Source of the DNA: Chthoniobacter flavus Ellin428 | GTDB taxonomy: Bacteria; Verrucomicrobiota; Verrucomicrobiia; Chthoniobacterales; Chthoniobacteraceae | DNA length: 64,000 nt | Reading direction: 5' to 3' | Assembly: GCF_000173075.1 (NCBI RefSeq) | Contig: NZ_ABVL01000014.1 | Coordinates: 124,001-188,000 of the forward strand | Shown here: positions 22,810-31,822 of the stretch, one piece after another | Layout of the letters: each line of letters starts with the position of its first letter | How positions within the stretch are numbered: the stretch's first letter is position 1 | Notes under the pieces: generated by a model | Seen by the model: only the letters and a program-made list of their open reading frames with translations | Database searches by the model: none | Told to the model about the DNA's origin: nothing | Program-made: the position numbers and the translations under genes

Positions 22810-24903
22810 TTATGGCGAGCGCAATATCGAGATCGACCAGGCAGGAACGGTCAATAGTTGATCGGCCCTCACGGTGCGTTGCAATGGCGGTTCATTCCGC
22901 GTTGGGCGCCCGTGGGGGCCTTCTGCGTACCAATGGTATTGCCGCGCGGAATAAGTGACGAGCGTGGCTGCGCCGTGAAACGCCCGGTCGCCGCGAAGCG
23001 TGATCAGGGCCGGTCGGCTGGGATCTTTGTTAATCATCAACAGGGACGCCGATCCATCCGGGCGCTGCAATGCGAATGCGCTGAAGTGATCTGCGGGAAG
23101 GTTGGAGTGGACGCGTAACACCTGATGCAGACCACCTTGCGGATTCAGCCAATCGCTCGAGATCATGCGCAACGCATGGAAGGTGGCCACGGGGGTGACG
23201 TCGTTTTGGCCTTTCGCTTGCAGCAACATGACATGCCGTCCCCACGAACCGGTCGTCTGATTGAGCGCATCGGGTTCGCACCCGTAGAAGTAAGCGGCCT
23301 GCCCGCCACTGCAGAGAAATTGCGCGACGGTCTCGGCATTCAGCATCGCGCCACCGAGGTCGACTTCGTGTTCCGTGAAATAGGCGGAGTAGTTGTATTC
23401 GCCGAGGATGATGGGCAGATGCTCCGTGCTGAAATGCCGCATGGATCCCGCCAGTTTGCCGGGGGCTTGTGCCAGTTGCCCGGCCTCCGGCGTCCAGACA
23501 TCATCGAAGGGGTAGGAAACTCGAAGGAGAGGAATTGGAAGTTCACCCCGCTTGTCCGCGAATCCAGCCAGGGCGCGACGGAATCGCCGCAGCCAGTCGC
23601 GATAGAGGAGCCCGAGGTAATCGGCATCGCCGGTCATGAAACTCGGCCCACCGAGGATGGCGTGCGGTTCGATGTGACGAATGCCACGCGCCACTTGGGC
23701 ATAGAGCACCGCGAAGTCGCGTGGATCGACGCGTTGGCCATCCGGTTCTTCGCCGAGTTCGAAACGCGCGATGGGATGGTTTGCTCGCCGCATATAAGCC
23801 GCGAGCGCGATGGCATCCTCCGGCGTGCCGTAGAGTACCGGCACCGCGAGCATCGTGGGCAACCCGCGGGTGATACCTGAGCGAAAGACGAGATCAATGC
23901 CGGGTTGTTCGGTCTGGCGATCACGATCGGAGGCGCGATGCCAGGGGTCGGTCGAGGAGACGTAGGTGATCGTCTGCCGCTGATTGGCCGAGTGGTGCAC
24001 CTGGTCGTGAAACACGCCTGCGGCGTCGCGCCATCCTGCCTCGATCTCCCGAATCGCATAACCCAGCCGATCCCGCACATCCTTCGAACCTGTCGCCGCG
24101 GTGCCCGATCCTTCCGTCATCCAGATACGCAGATAGCGAGCCTTGATCGGGTCCTTCGAGAGGATCGAGAGCGGTGCGCCGCCGGTCCCACGAGTGATCC
24201 TTCCATTTTCAAAGCGATGCCACACGCCTCTCGGATGCTGGCCGAAATAGACGCACCCGCTGTCCGCATATTCCACGTCGAAATGCGTGGCGTAAGGATC
24301 GGCCCAATGAATGCGAATGGCATTGAGCGGAACGGGCTTTTCGAAATCGATCAGCACCCACGCTGGGTGATGCGCATCCGGTTCACCCGTGAACTGCGAG
24401 GCGAGGTACGGATTGCTCTTCCAAAACGTCGCGGCATCTCCGTCGTCGAGCATCGAGTAGCCATCGTCATTCGCTTCATCGTGCGTATCCCCGCGTCGCG
24501 GGAGCTTGTAGCCGTAGGAGAGAAGGATCGGCCGGTCACGCTGCGGCGTAGCGCTGGAGGTCCAGTATCCCTGCTGATGCCGCGGATCGCTCCATGTGCC
24601 GCGCGGGTTCCAATGCCATGCCTCAACTCCAAGCTCCGTGCGCAGGCGAAACGAGACCGGGCCAAGCCCCGCGCGCAATATCTGCCGCACATTCTCCGGC
24701 GAAAGCATGCGCGCGACTTCGCCATCCCGATGGCCATCGATGCCTCCACCCAACGCAACCTGCGGATCAAACTGTGCTGTCGGGTGAACCGAGTCGATGG
24801 TCAGCCGAATCTCTTGCGGTTGCGCCGCTACGGCAGGCAAAAGCGCTCCCAACAAAAGCAATGAGGACGCTACGTACGATCGACGGAAGACAGGGAATTT
24901 CAT
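22810..24903 (-). CDS. Exported glycoside-hydrolase-like protein with discoidin-like insert
   Basis: 697 residues. A signal peptide ends near Ala28. A clan-A-type TIM barrel appears to be split by a discoidin-like segment (about 145-290: DDGDAATFWKSNPYL...WVLIDFEKPVPLNAIRIHW...ARYLRIWMTEGS). The later part has FELGEEPDGQ (Glu385/386, candidate acid/base) and PIILGEYNYSAYF (Glu502, candidate nucleophile), the pattern of GH39/GH51/GH79-like retaining enzymes, and ends in a beta-sandwich (about 620-697). I could not place it in a named GH family. It is divergent from a PVC cytochrome gene 211 bp away. Secreted cleavage of plant or algal glycans is the likely role. Confidence 0.75.
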   Translation of the reverse strand: MKFPVFRRSYVASSLLLLGALLPAVAAQPQEIRLTIDSVHPTAQFDPQVALGGGIDGHRDGEVARMLSPENVRQILRAGLGPVSFRLRTELGVEAWHWNPRGTWSDPRHQQGYWTSSATPQRDRPILLSYGYKLPRRGDTHDEANDDGYSMLDDGDAATFWKSNPYLASQFTGEPDAHHPAWVLIDFEKPVPLNAIRIHWADPYATHFDVEYADSGCVYFGQHPRGVWHRFENGRITRGTGGAPLSILSKDPIKARYLRIWMTEGSGTAATGSKDVRDRLGYAIREIEAGWRDAAGVFHDQVHHSANQRQTITYVSSTDPWHRASDRDRQTEQPGIDLVFRSGITRGLPTMLAVPVLYGTPEDAIALAAYMRRANHPIARFELGEEPDGQRVDPRDFAVLYAQVARGIRHIEPHAILGGPSFMTGDADYLGLLYRDWLRRFRRALAGFADKRGELPIPLLRVSYPFDDVWTPEAGQLAQAPGKLAGSMRHFSTEHLPIILGEYNYSAYFTEHEVDLGGAMLNAETVAQFLCSGGQAAYFYGCEPDALNQTTGSWGRHVMLLQAKGQNDVTPVATFHALRMISSDWLNPQGGLHQVLRVHSNLPADHFSAFALQRPDGSASLLMINKDPSRPALITLRGDRAFHGAATLVTYSARQYHWYAEGPHGRPTRNEPPLQRTVRADQLLTVPAWSISILRSP

Positions 24904-25114
24904 CAAGGACGGACTGTTGGGCGGCACCGTTCTATTTTCCGCAGGTGGGTTTGGCTACCGCAGACGTCGGGCCGGCGAGCAGCTTTTCCGGGCCAAATGC
25001 CATCAAAGGAATTGCATCATTTCGGGTAAGTTGGCTAATAACTTCACATTTCCGCGTGATGGTGATCCGTCCCTGTCCGGGACGCCATCCACGCACGTTC
25101 GCCCCCAATTCGCC

Positions 25115-27913
25115 GTGAAAACCTTCCCTCTTGTTCTCGCCGCCTCCCTGTTCCTCGTCCGCGCCGTGGCCGAAACGCCCAGCGCCACACTACCCGACGG
25201 CTACACCCTCGACGTCGCCGCCGCCGCGCCGATGGTGCGGCATCCCATTATGGGCTGCATCGACGATAAAGGACGTCTCTACGTCGGCGATGCCGCCGGC
25301 CTGAATCTCAAGAAAAGCGAGTTGGAGGAGCAACTGCCCAACCGCATCCTGCAACTCACCGACACGAAGGGCGACGGCCATTACGACAAGGTCTCCGTCT
25401 TCGCCGACAAGATGACTTTCCCGCAGGGCGGTTGCTGGCTCAACGGCTCGCTCTACGTCGCGTCGCCGCCGGGCATCTGGAAGCTCACCGACACCGATGG
25501 CGACGGCGTGGCGGATCAGCGCGAGATGATCGTGGGCGGCTTCGACTACACGGGTAACGCCGCGGACGTGCACGGCCCGGTTTACAATCCGCGGAACGGG
25601 CGCCTGTACTGGTGCCATGGCCGCAAGGGGCACAAGGTGGTGCAAAAGGATGGCACGCTCGTGCACGAGGGCCTGGCGTCGGGTATCTGGTCGTGCAACC
25701 CCGACGGCACGGACATCCAATGGCACGCGCTGGCCAGCGCTGACAATCCGGTGCGGATCGTCTTCACGCCCGAGGGCGAGATCATCGGCGACGTGAATCT
25801 CTTCTACAGCCAGCCGCGTGGCGACGTGCTCATCCACTGGCTCTACGGCGGCGTTTATCCGCGGCCCGATATGCTGCAGGCCATCGCGGGCTTGCCGCGC
25901 ACGGTCGATCTGCCGGTCATTCACAACTTCGGCCACGTCGCCGTTTCGGGCATGTGCCTGTTGCAATCGGGTGCGCTGAATCCCAAGTGGAAGGGGCAAA
26001 TCTTCATCACCCATTTCAACACCCAACGCGTGGCCCGCATGGAATTGATTCCCGATGGCGCGACCTATCGCACGCGCGAGCACGAGTTCTTCAAGCTCAA
26101 CCAACCGGACGCGCATCTTACCGATGTGATCGAGGATCGCGACGGCTCGCTGCTCGTACTCGACACGGGGGGATGGTTCCGCATCGGCTGCCCGTCGAGC
26201 CTCACGGCGAAGCCGGAAATCATGGGCGCGATCTATCGCATCAAGGGGCCGAACGCTGGGAAGCCGCAGCTCGCGCCGACGCCCATCGCCAAGTCCACGC
26301 CGCGCAGTGAAGACGAGTTGCTCGTGGCTCTGGTCGGCACTGCGCCGAAGGCGCGACTCGCGGCGTGCGACGAGATCTCCTGGCGCCGGTTGCACAGTCC
26401 GAGAATCGAGAAGGCGCTGCTCACCATGCTCGCGCAACCGCTCGAGCCGGCGCTGGAACATGGCGCGATGTTCGCCGCGTTGCGCACCGGGCTTCCGATC
26501 CTGCCGAACTTGCGCGAAGCGCAGAACCCGCTCCTCGTCCGGCGGCTCCTGCTGCTCAGCGATCAGGGGGCGAAAGGCACGACCGACGCGAAGGAGATCG
26601 TCGCTCTGGCCAGCCGCTATTTCTCGTCAACGGATCAGGATCTCGCCGCGGCGGCGATCAAGGTCGCGGCGCGCCAGCCCGACAGCGTGGCCTTGCTGCA
26701 CGATGACTTCGAGCATTGGCTGCAAGGCAAGGAACCGGACGCTGCGCACCTGCACGTGCTCGAAGCGGTCGTCGGTCCGCAACTCGCCAGTCCCGCCGCG
26801 CAGGACACGCTCACGAAGATGCTTGGCCACGCCTCGCTCGCCGTGCGGCAGGTCGCCTGGCAGGCCATCGCCCAGCAGACGGGCACGGCCAGCAATCCCG
26901 CGTGGATTCCCTTGCTGAAAGCGCAGTTGTCCTCCGCCGCGCCGGGTGATTTGCCGACGGTGCTCGCGGCGGTGAAGAAGCTGCGCAACCCCCAATTCCG
27001 GGATGCCTTGGAGACGCTCGCCAAGGACGAGAAGCAATCGCTCACCACCCGCTTGCGCGCGCTCGACGCCATGGTCGGCAGCCAGAAGCTGGCGCCCGAA
27101 TCGTTCGCCCTCCTGCTCAAGACGTTGCAGGATTCCATGGTGCCGGCGAGCGCTCAGATTCAGGCGTCCACGATGCTCGGTGCGGCGGTGCTGACGCGCG
27201 ACGAGCAATTGGAACTCGCGCCGCAATTCACCGCGCTCGGTCCTATCGAGTTGCGCGAAGCGATCCACGCGATCAACAAGACCAAGGATGTCGAGGTCGG
27301 CAAAGCCTTCGCGCATGCGCTGGTCAATTCGCCCGTGCTCGCCTCGGTCCAGGAGAGCACCTTCCGCACGCTCTTCCAAGGCTACCCGCCGGAGATCTTC
27401 GAGCAGACGCTTCTGCCCGCGTTGCACAGAGCCGACGAGGCCGTCGAAGCCAAGCGCCGCCGGCTCGTCCCGCTATCGGAGAAGGTCATTGCCCAAGGTA
27501 AACCGGAGAACGGCCGCAAGCTTTTCGAGACGGGTCATGGAAGCTGCATCGCCTGTCACCAGATCGGGAATGTAGGTCGCTCGATCGGGCCGAACCTCTC
27601 GCACATCGGTTCCATTCGGCGTGAGATCGATATCCTCGAATCCATCATCTTTCCGAGCGCGACGATTGCCCGCGATTACGAAGCGCACTCCATCGAGTGC
27701 GCGGGTGGTGAGACCTTCGTCGGCATCATCAAGAGCCACACCGCGGAAGGCGTTCTGCTCGTCGACCTCGGTGGGCAGGAACACAACATCCGGCACGATC
27801 AGATCACCGCCGACACGCAGTTGCCCACGAGCCTCATGCCCGTGGGACTGGATCAGACGTTGTCGGAGTCGGAATTGGTCGACCTCGTGGCCTTTATTCG
27901 CAGTAACAAGTAG
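25115..27913 (+). CDS. PVC-type dehydrogenase/HEAT/cytochrome protein
   Basis: 932 residues from a GTG start chosen because it opens a signal peptide (MKTFPLVLAASLFLVRAVAE); the frame is open further upstream but overlaps the neighbour's 5' end. A TIGR02604-type propeller (about 25-380, DKGRLYVGDAAGLNL...DGSLLVLDTGGWFRIG) is followed by HEAT-like helices (about 400-780) and a C-terminal TIGR02603-type haem domain with CIACHQIGNVG (near residue 811) and SIIFPSATIARDYE. It is an extracytoplasmic electron-transferring oxidoreductase of unknown substrate. It is convergent with the DUF1552 gene across 4 bp. Confidence 0.9.
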   Translation: MKTFPLVLAASLFLVRAVAETPSATLPDGYTLDVAAAAPMVRHPIMGCIDDKGRLYVGDAAGLNLKKSELEEQLPNRILQLTDTKGDGHYDKVSVFADKMTFPQGGCWLNGSLYVASPPGIWKLTDTDGDGVADQREMIVGGFDYTGNAADVHGPVYNPRNGRLYWCHGRKGHKVVQKDGTLVHEGLASGIWSCNPDGTDIQWHALASADNPVRIVFTPEGEIIGDVNLFYSQPRGDVLIHWLYGGVYPRPDMLQAIAGLPRTVDLPVIHNFGHVAVSGMCLLQSGALNPKWKGQIFITHFNTQRVARMELIPDGATYRTREHEFFKLNQPDAHLTDVIEDRDGSLLVLDTGGWFRIGCPSSLTAKPEIMGAIYRIKGPNAGKPQLAPTPIAKSTPRSEDELLVALVGTAPKARLAACDEISWRRLHSPRIEKALLTMLAQPLEPALEHGAMFAALRTGLPILPNLREAQNPLLVRRLLLLSDQGAKGTTDAKEIVALASRYFSSTDQDLAAAAIKVAARQPDSVALLHDDFEHWLQGKEPDAAHLHVLEAVVGPQLASPAAQDTLTKMLGHASLAVRQVAWQAIAQQTGTASNPAWIPLLKAQLSSAAPGDLPTVLAAVKKLRNPQFRDALETLAKDEKQSLTTRLRALDAMVGSQKLAPESFALLLKTLQDSMVPASAQIQASTMLGAAVLTRDEQLELAPQFTALGPIELREAIHAINKTKDVEVGKAFAHALVNSPVLASVQESTFRTLFQGYPPEIFEQTLLPALHRADEAVEAKRRRLVPLSEKVIAQGKPENGRKLFETGHGSCIACHQIGNVGRSIGPNLSHIGSIRREIDILESIIFPSATIARDYEAHSIECAGGETFVGIIKSHTAEGVLLVDLGGQEHNIRHDQITADTQLPTSLMPVGLDQTLSESELVDLVAFIRSNK

Positions 27914-27917
27914 CAAC

Positions 27918-29228
27918 CTACGCGATCTCCAGTCCCTTCATCGTGCCCGTGCTCGAGGCGAATTTGTTGGCTTCGATGCCGAGGCGTTGGAGCATGGAGA
28001 CAAAGAGGTTGGGCAACGGATAGTTACGCTCGCGATCGAAGAGCAGGTGCTGGCCGTGCTTGAAACCGCCGCCGGCGAAGAGCACGGGGAGGTTCGTCGT
28101 CACGTGGGTGTTGGCGTTGCCGAGGTTGCTGCCGTAGAGGATCATCGTGCGATCGAGCAGACGGTCCGCCCCTTCGTGGGCGGTCTTGAGTTCGCCGAAG
28201 AGTGTGCCGAGCAGCTTCATGTGCTCGCGATCGATCATCTCGAGCTGCGCCAGCTTGGTCGGCGATTTCCCGTGATGCGAGAGGTTGTGATACCCGTCCG
28301 TCGTGTTCTGTCCTTCGACCTCGATGGCCGGTGAGTTCACGCTATCGAGCATGAGCGTGACCAGACGTGTGGAATCGTTCTCGAACGCCAGCCGCGCCAT
28401 GTCGTACATCAGCCGGACCTTGTCCATGTATTCGCGCGGGCTCTCGGGATCCTTCGGGATGGCGGCGTTCACCACCGGCTTCGGCTTGCGTTCCCAGGCG
28501 CGCGCATCGCCGAGACGCTTCTCGAGATCGCGCACGCCGGTGAAATACTGGTCGAGCCGTTCGCGATCGCGCGGGCCCACATCGCGCTGCAGACTCTTCG
28601 CCTGACCGGCCACGGCGTCCATGATGCTCTGCCCGAGAGCCAGCTTGCGCTCCTGTGCCGCGACCTGTTGCGGCGTGCCGTTGAGAAAGAGTCGCTTGAA
28701 AACTTCCGACGGCTTTTCCTCGCAGGGAATGAGCGCGCCGGTGCCGGTCCACGAAAGGCTGCGCTGGCCCTGCTGCACATTCACGCCGAGCGTGAGGGAG
28801 GGAACACGGGTGAGATTGCCGATGCGCTCCGCGGCGTATTGATCGAGCGAGATGGTATTGCGGAAGCCGCCGCTGCCCGGATGCGGCGCGGCGGTGAGGA
28901 AGCAGTTGTCCGCCGGATGCCCGCCATCCACATCGGGATGCGACACGCCGCTGAAAACCGTGAACTCATTGCGGTGCTCGCTCAGTTCCTGGAGATAGGG
29001 CGAGAGGGCGTAATCGCGCCCGGCCTGCTCGGGGAAAAACTTCTCCGGCACGAGGCCGAGGTTATTGCAAACGGCGAGCATGCGGCGTGGGGGCAGCACT
29101 TTGGCCTCGCGGGCAAAGGCGGGCATCATCGCCTCGAGAAAAGGCAGGGCGAGGACCACGCCGGTGCCGCGCAGAAACTGACGCCGGGAACAAACACGCT
29201 TGGTGGAGATATAGGAACTCGGGTTCAT
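27918..29228 (-). CDS. DUF1552 Tat-exported protein
   Basis: 436 residues with a twin-arginine signal (CSRRQFLRGTGVVLALPFLEA). The DUF1552 blocks are RRMLAVCNNLGLVPEKFFP near 48, SHPDVDGGHPADNCFLT near 95, and HLSHHG/DGYHNLSHHGKS with YGSNLGNANTHVTTNLPVLFAGGG in the C-terminal part. The fold resembles alkaline-phosphatase/sulfatase relatives, but no activity is proven. In Planctomycetota and Verrucomicrobiota it almost always pairs with a DUF1592 cytochrome, as here: its ATG overlaps the DUF1592 stop (ATGA at 29225-29228). It is the third gene of a sulfatase-DUF1592-DUF1552 operon. Confidence 0.92.
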   Translation of the reverse strand: MNPSSYISTKRVCSRRQFLRGTGVVLALPFLEAMMPAFAREAKVLPPRRMLAVCNNLGLVPEKFFPEQAGRDYALSPYLQELSEHRNEFTVFSGVSHPDVDGGHPADNCFLTAAPHPGSGGFRNTISLDQYAAERIGNLTRVPSLTLGVNVQQGQRSLSWTGTGALIPCEEKPSEVFKRLFLNGTPQQVAAQERKLALGQSIMDAVAGQAKSLQRDVGPRDRERLDQYFTGVRDLEKRLGDARAWERKPKPVVNAAIPKDPESPREYMDKVRLMYDMARLAFENDSTRLVTLMLDSVNSPAIEVEGQNTTDGYHNLSHHGKSPTKLAQLEMIDREHMKLLGTLFGELKTAHEGADRLLDRTMILYGSNLGNANTHVTTNLPVLFAGGGFKHGQHLLFDRERNYPLPNLFVSMLQRLGIEANKFASSTGTMKGLEIA

Positions 29229-31768
29229 TTGTTTTGGAAGAGGTCGCTTTGCACGATGGCCATCACGAGCGATTGCACACCGTAGTCTTTGGCTTTGGTT
29301 TGATCGAGGATCTGCTCCACCTGTGGGCGGTCGCCGAAACGCACCGGCGCTCCCGTGGCGTAAACCACAAGTTGCCTGGCGAGATTGCGCGCGATCAGCC
29401 GCTCATCGGCGAGGAGCAGCTTCTTGAGTCCGCGAATGTCGGCGAAGGCGCGGCCATCCGGCAGGTTGCCGCTGGCGTCGACGGCCGGGCCTTGGTGATA
29501 AGCGAAAGCCTGGCCATTCTTGCCGAAGCCCTTCACGTGCTCGCCATCGCCCATGGCGCGGTAGTGATCGCGCCAGCCGCCGAAGACGTCGAAATTCTCC
29601 AGCGCGAAACCGGCGGGATCGATCTTCGCATGACAGGTGGCGCACGACTGGAGGCTGCGATGCTTCTCGAGTTGCTCGCGGATGGTCGTGGCGCCGCGCG
29701 TGTCCGGATCGATGGATGGCACTTTCGGAGGCGGCGGTGGCGGTGGGCAACCGAGGATGCGTTCCATGACCCACGCGCCGCGCACCACGGGCGAGGTCGT
29801 CGTGCCATTGGCCGTGACCTTGAGCACGCTGGCCTGGGTGAGGAGACCGCCGCGCACGCTATCCGCGGGCAGGGCCACGCGGCGCAGGTTCACGCCATCG
29901 ACATTCGGAATGTCGTAGTGTTTGGCGAGACGCTCATTGAGCATCGCGAAATCCGACGAGACGATATTGCGCGCGGGCAGATCGTTGCGGAGCAATTCAT
30001 TGAAAAAGAGCTGTGTTTCCGAAGTAGCGGATTCGACGAGCAAGTCGTCGAGATAGTAATCCGGATAAAGACTCGCGTCGGGAGCGGTCGCGTTGGCCTT
30101 GCGCAGGTCGAGCCAGTAGTCGAGGAAGGCATCGACGAAGCGGCGCGACTTCGGGTCGGCGATCATGCGGGCGGTCTGCGCGTGCAGCACGTCGGGCTTG
30201 TGCAGTTCGTTGTTCAGCGCCAGAGCACGCAATTGCGCGTCGGGCTCGGAGTTCCACAGGAAATAGGCGAGACGCGAGGCGAGCGCGCGGTCGTCGAGTT
30301 TGCCGGGCTTTTCCTCGAGGCAGATGAAAGAGGGCGAGCAGAGCACGCCGGAGTAACCGGCAATCATGGCATCGGCAAAACTGCTGCCGGACTTGAGCGC
30401 GCCATTGACGATCCCGAGAAAGCGCTGCACGTCCTCCTCGGTTGCCGGTTCGCGATAAGCCTGCTGGAGAAAGGCGCGCATCAATCGGTCGGCGTCCTTG
30501 GCCGGGTTGTTCGAGACGACCTCCACGCTGCCATTCTTGCCGGGCTTCAAGGGCAGGTTGCCAAAGAGCAGCTTATGGCCGGCACTGGGCCACTGATCGT
30601 AAATCGGTCCCTCCACTTCCATCCAGCGGAAGGCCACGGCGGGTTGGCCGTCTTCCTGCGCGAGCGGGTTGTGGTAATTCGGCGGACGCGAACGAAACAA
30701 CCGCGCGGCATCCGGTCGGATGCTTTCGCCGGAGAGCAGCCAGGTATCGATCTCGCGCACGGTGGGATCGGGATTGACGTCGAAACTGCCGAGCAGGCGG
30801 AGCAGCCGGGGCGGCGTTTCCGAGTAAATGGTGATCGGCTCCGGGCGCCGGCCGGCGGAAACCTTGTCGAGATCCGGGCGCCACCATTTGGGCGCGGGGC
30901 CGGGGCCGACCCAGACGGAGTAGGCGCTGAAGCGCAGTTTGTAATAGCCCGCGGCCGGCGCCTTGAATTTATCGAAGCGCAGCTCGATCGGCTCGTAACT
31001 GCTCGCCACCACGCCCATCGCTTCCTCGTCCTTCTTTGCGGGGTCGCTGATCGGCGCCTTGCCGGCGCGCACGTCGGGTTGCGCCTGGTTGCCGATGAGC
31101 GGGAAAGTTGCACGCTCGGGGCTTTTGTTGAACACGCTGAACTTCATCTTCGCGGCGAAGACGCGTTGGTCGCGCGCATAGTAGCGCACCGTGGTCGTCG
31201 GTGGCCGCGAGACTTGCGAAGCCATGACCTGGCGCAGCGCGTAATCCGCGGCGGAGAGATAGCGCGACATCTGGACATGCGAGATGTCGAGCGCTTCGCC
31301 GACTTTGTTAAAGCGATAGGCCTCGCCATCCTCGGGCAGCATTTCCTTGATTTGCAACCACGGGGCATGCAGCAGATCGCGCAGAGTGTTTTCGTATTCG
31401 TAGCGATTCAGCCGGCGCTGCGTGGCGCGGCCTTCCTTGGCAGCGCGCGTCTCGTCCGCGGCGATCATTGGTGTGCCGAGGGTCTTGAGAAAAGCGTCAC
31501 GTTCAGCCGGATCAGGCTGGGCTTTTTTCTTCGGCGGCATCTCACCGTCGCGCACCCGATCGTGCACCTTCACCCACTCCGCGAAGACCTTCGGATCGTC
31601 GAGATAGAAGGGAAGGGCCGTGAGGTCGAGGTTGCCCTTCTTCGTCTCCGAGTCGTGGCAGTCGTAGCAGCGATTCTCCATAAAATCCTGGCCCGGTCGG
31701 GCCGGCTGAACCGCCGCCCAAACGGTGGTGGCGGAGAGCAGGAGGAGAGAGGCTGGGAGATGCTTCAT
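29225..31768 (-). CDS. DUF1592 multi-domain c-type cytochrome
   Basis: 847 residues with a signal peptide (MKHLPASLLLLSATTVWAA). Domains in order: N-terminal cytochrome (CYDCHD, near residue 35; PSCyt1/PF07635 type), DUF1587 (ATQRRLNRYEYENTLRDLL near 115), a carbohydrate-binding-like middle, DUF1592 (LASRLAYFLWNSEPD near 510), DUF1588 with SCATCHAKIDPAGFALENFD near 714, and DUF1585 at the C-terminus (ARQLVVYATGAPVRF). Two haem sites are visible. It is an extracytoplasmic electron carrier/oxidoreductase, functionally linked to DUF1552. The start ATG 31768 was preferred to the one five codons upstream because it opens the signal peptide. The sulfatase is 54 bp upstream. Confidence 0.92.
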   Translation of the reverse strand: MKHLPASLLLLSATTVWAAVQPARPGQDFMENRCYDCHDSETKKGNLDLTALPFYLDDPKVFAEWVKVHDRVRDGEMPPKKKAQPDPAERDAFLKTLGTPMIAADETRAAKEGRATQRRLNRYEYENTLRDLLHAPWLQIKEMLPEDGEAYRFNKVGEALDISHVQMSRYLSAADYALRQVMASQVSRPPTTTVRYYARDQRVFAAKMKFSVFNKSPERATFPLIGNQAQPDVRAGKAPISDPAKKDEEAMGVVASSYEPIELRFDKFKAPAAGYYKLRFSAYSVWVGPGPAPKWWRPDLDKVSAGRRPEPITIYSETPPRLLRLLGSFDVNPDPTVREIDTWLLSGESIRPDAARLFRSRPPNYHNPLAQEDGQPAVAFRWMEVEGPIYDQWPSAGHKLLFGNLPLKPGKNGSVEVVSNNPAKDADRLMRAFLQQAYREPATEEDVQRFLGIVNGALKSGSSFADAMIAGYSGVLCSPSFICLEEKPGKLDDRALASRLAYFLWNSEPDAQLRALALNNELHKPDVLHAQTARMIADPKSRRFVDAFLDYWLDLRKANATAPDASLYPDYYLDDLLVESATSETQLFFNELLRNDLPARNIVSSDFAMLNERLAKHYDIPNVDGVNLRRVALPADSVRGGLLTQASVLKVTANGTTTSPVVRGAWVMERILGCPPPPPPPKVPSIDPDTRGATTIREQLEKHRSLQSCATCHAKIDPAGFALENFDVFGGWRDHYRAMGDGEHVKGFGKNGQAFAYHQGPAVDASGNLPDGRAFADIRGLKKLLLADERLIARNLARQLVVYATGAPVRFGDRPQVEQILDQTKAKDYGVQSLVMAIVQSDLFQNK

Positions 31769-31822
31769 GTGACTGAGAGACAATGCGATGGGGGAGGGTT
31801 TCTTAGTTCCGGTATTCTTGCG

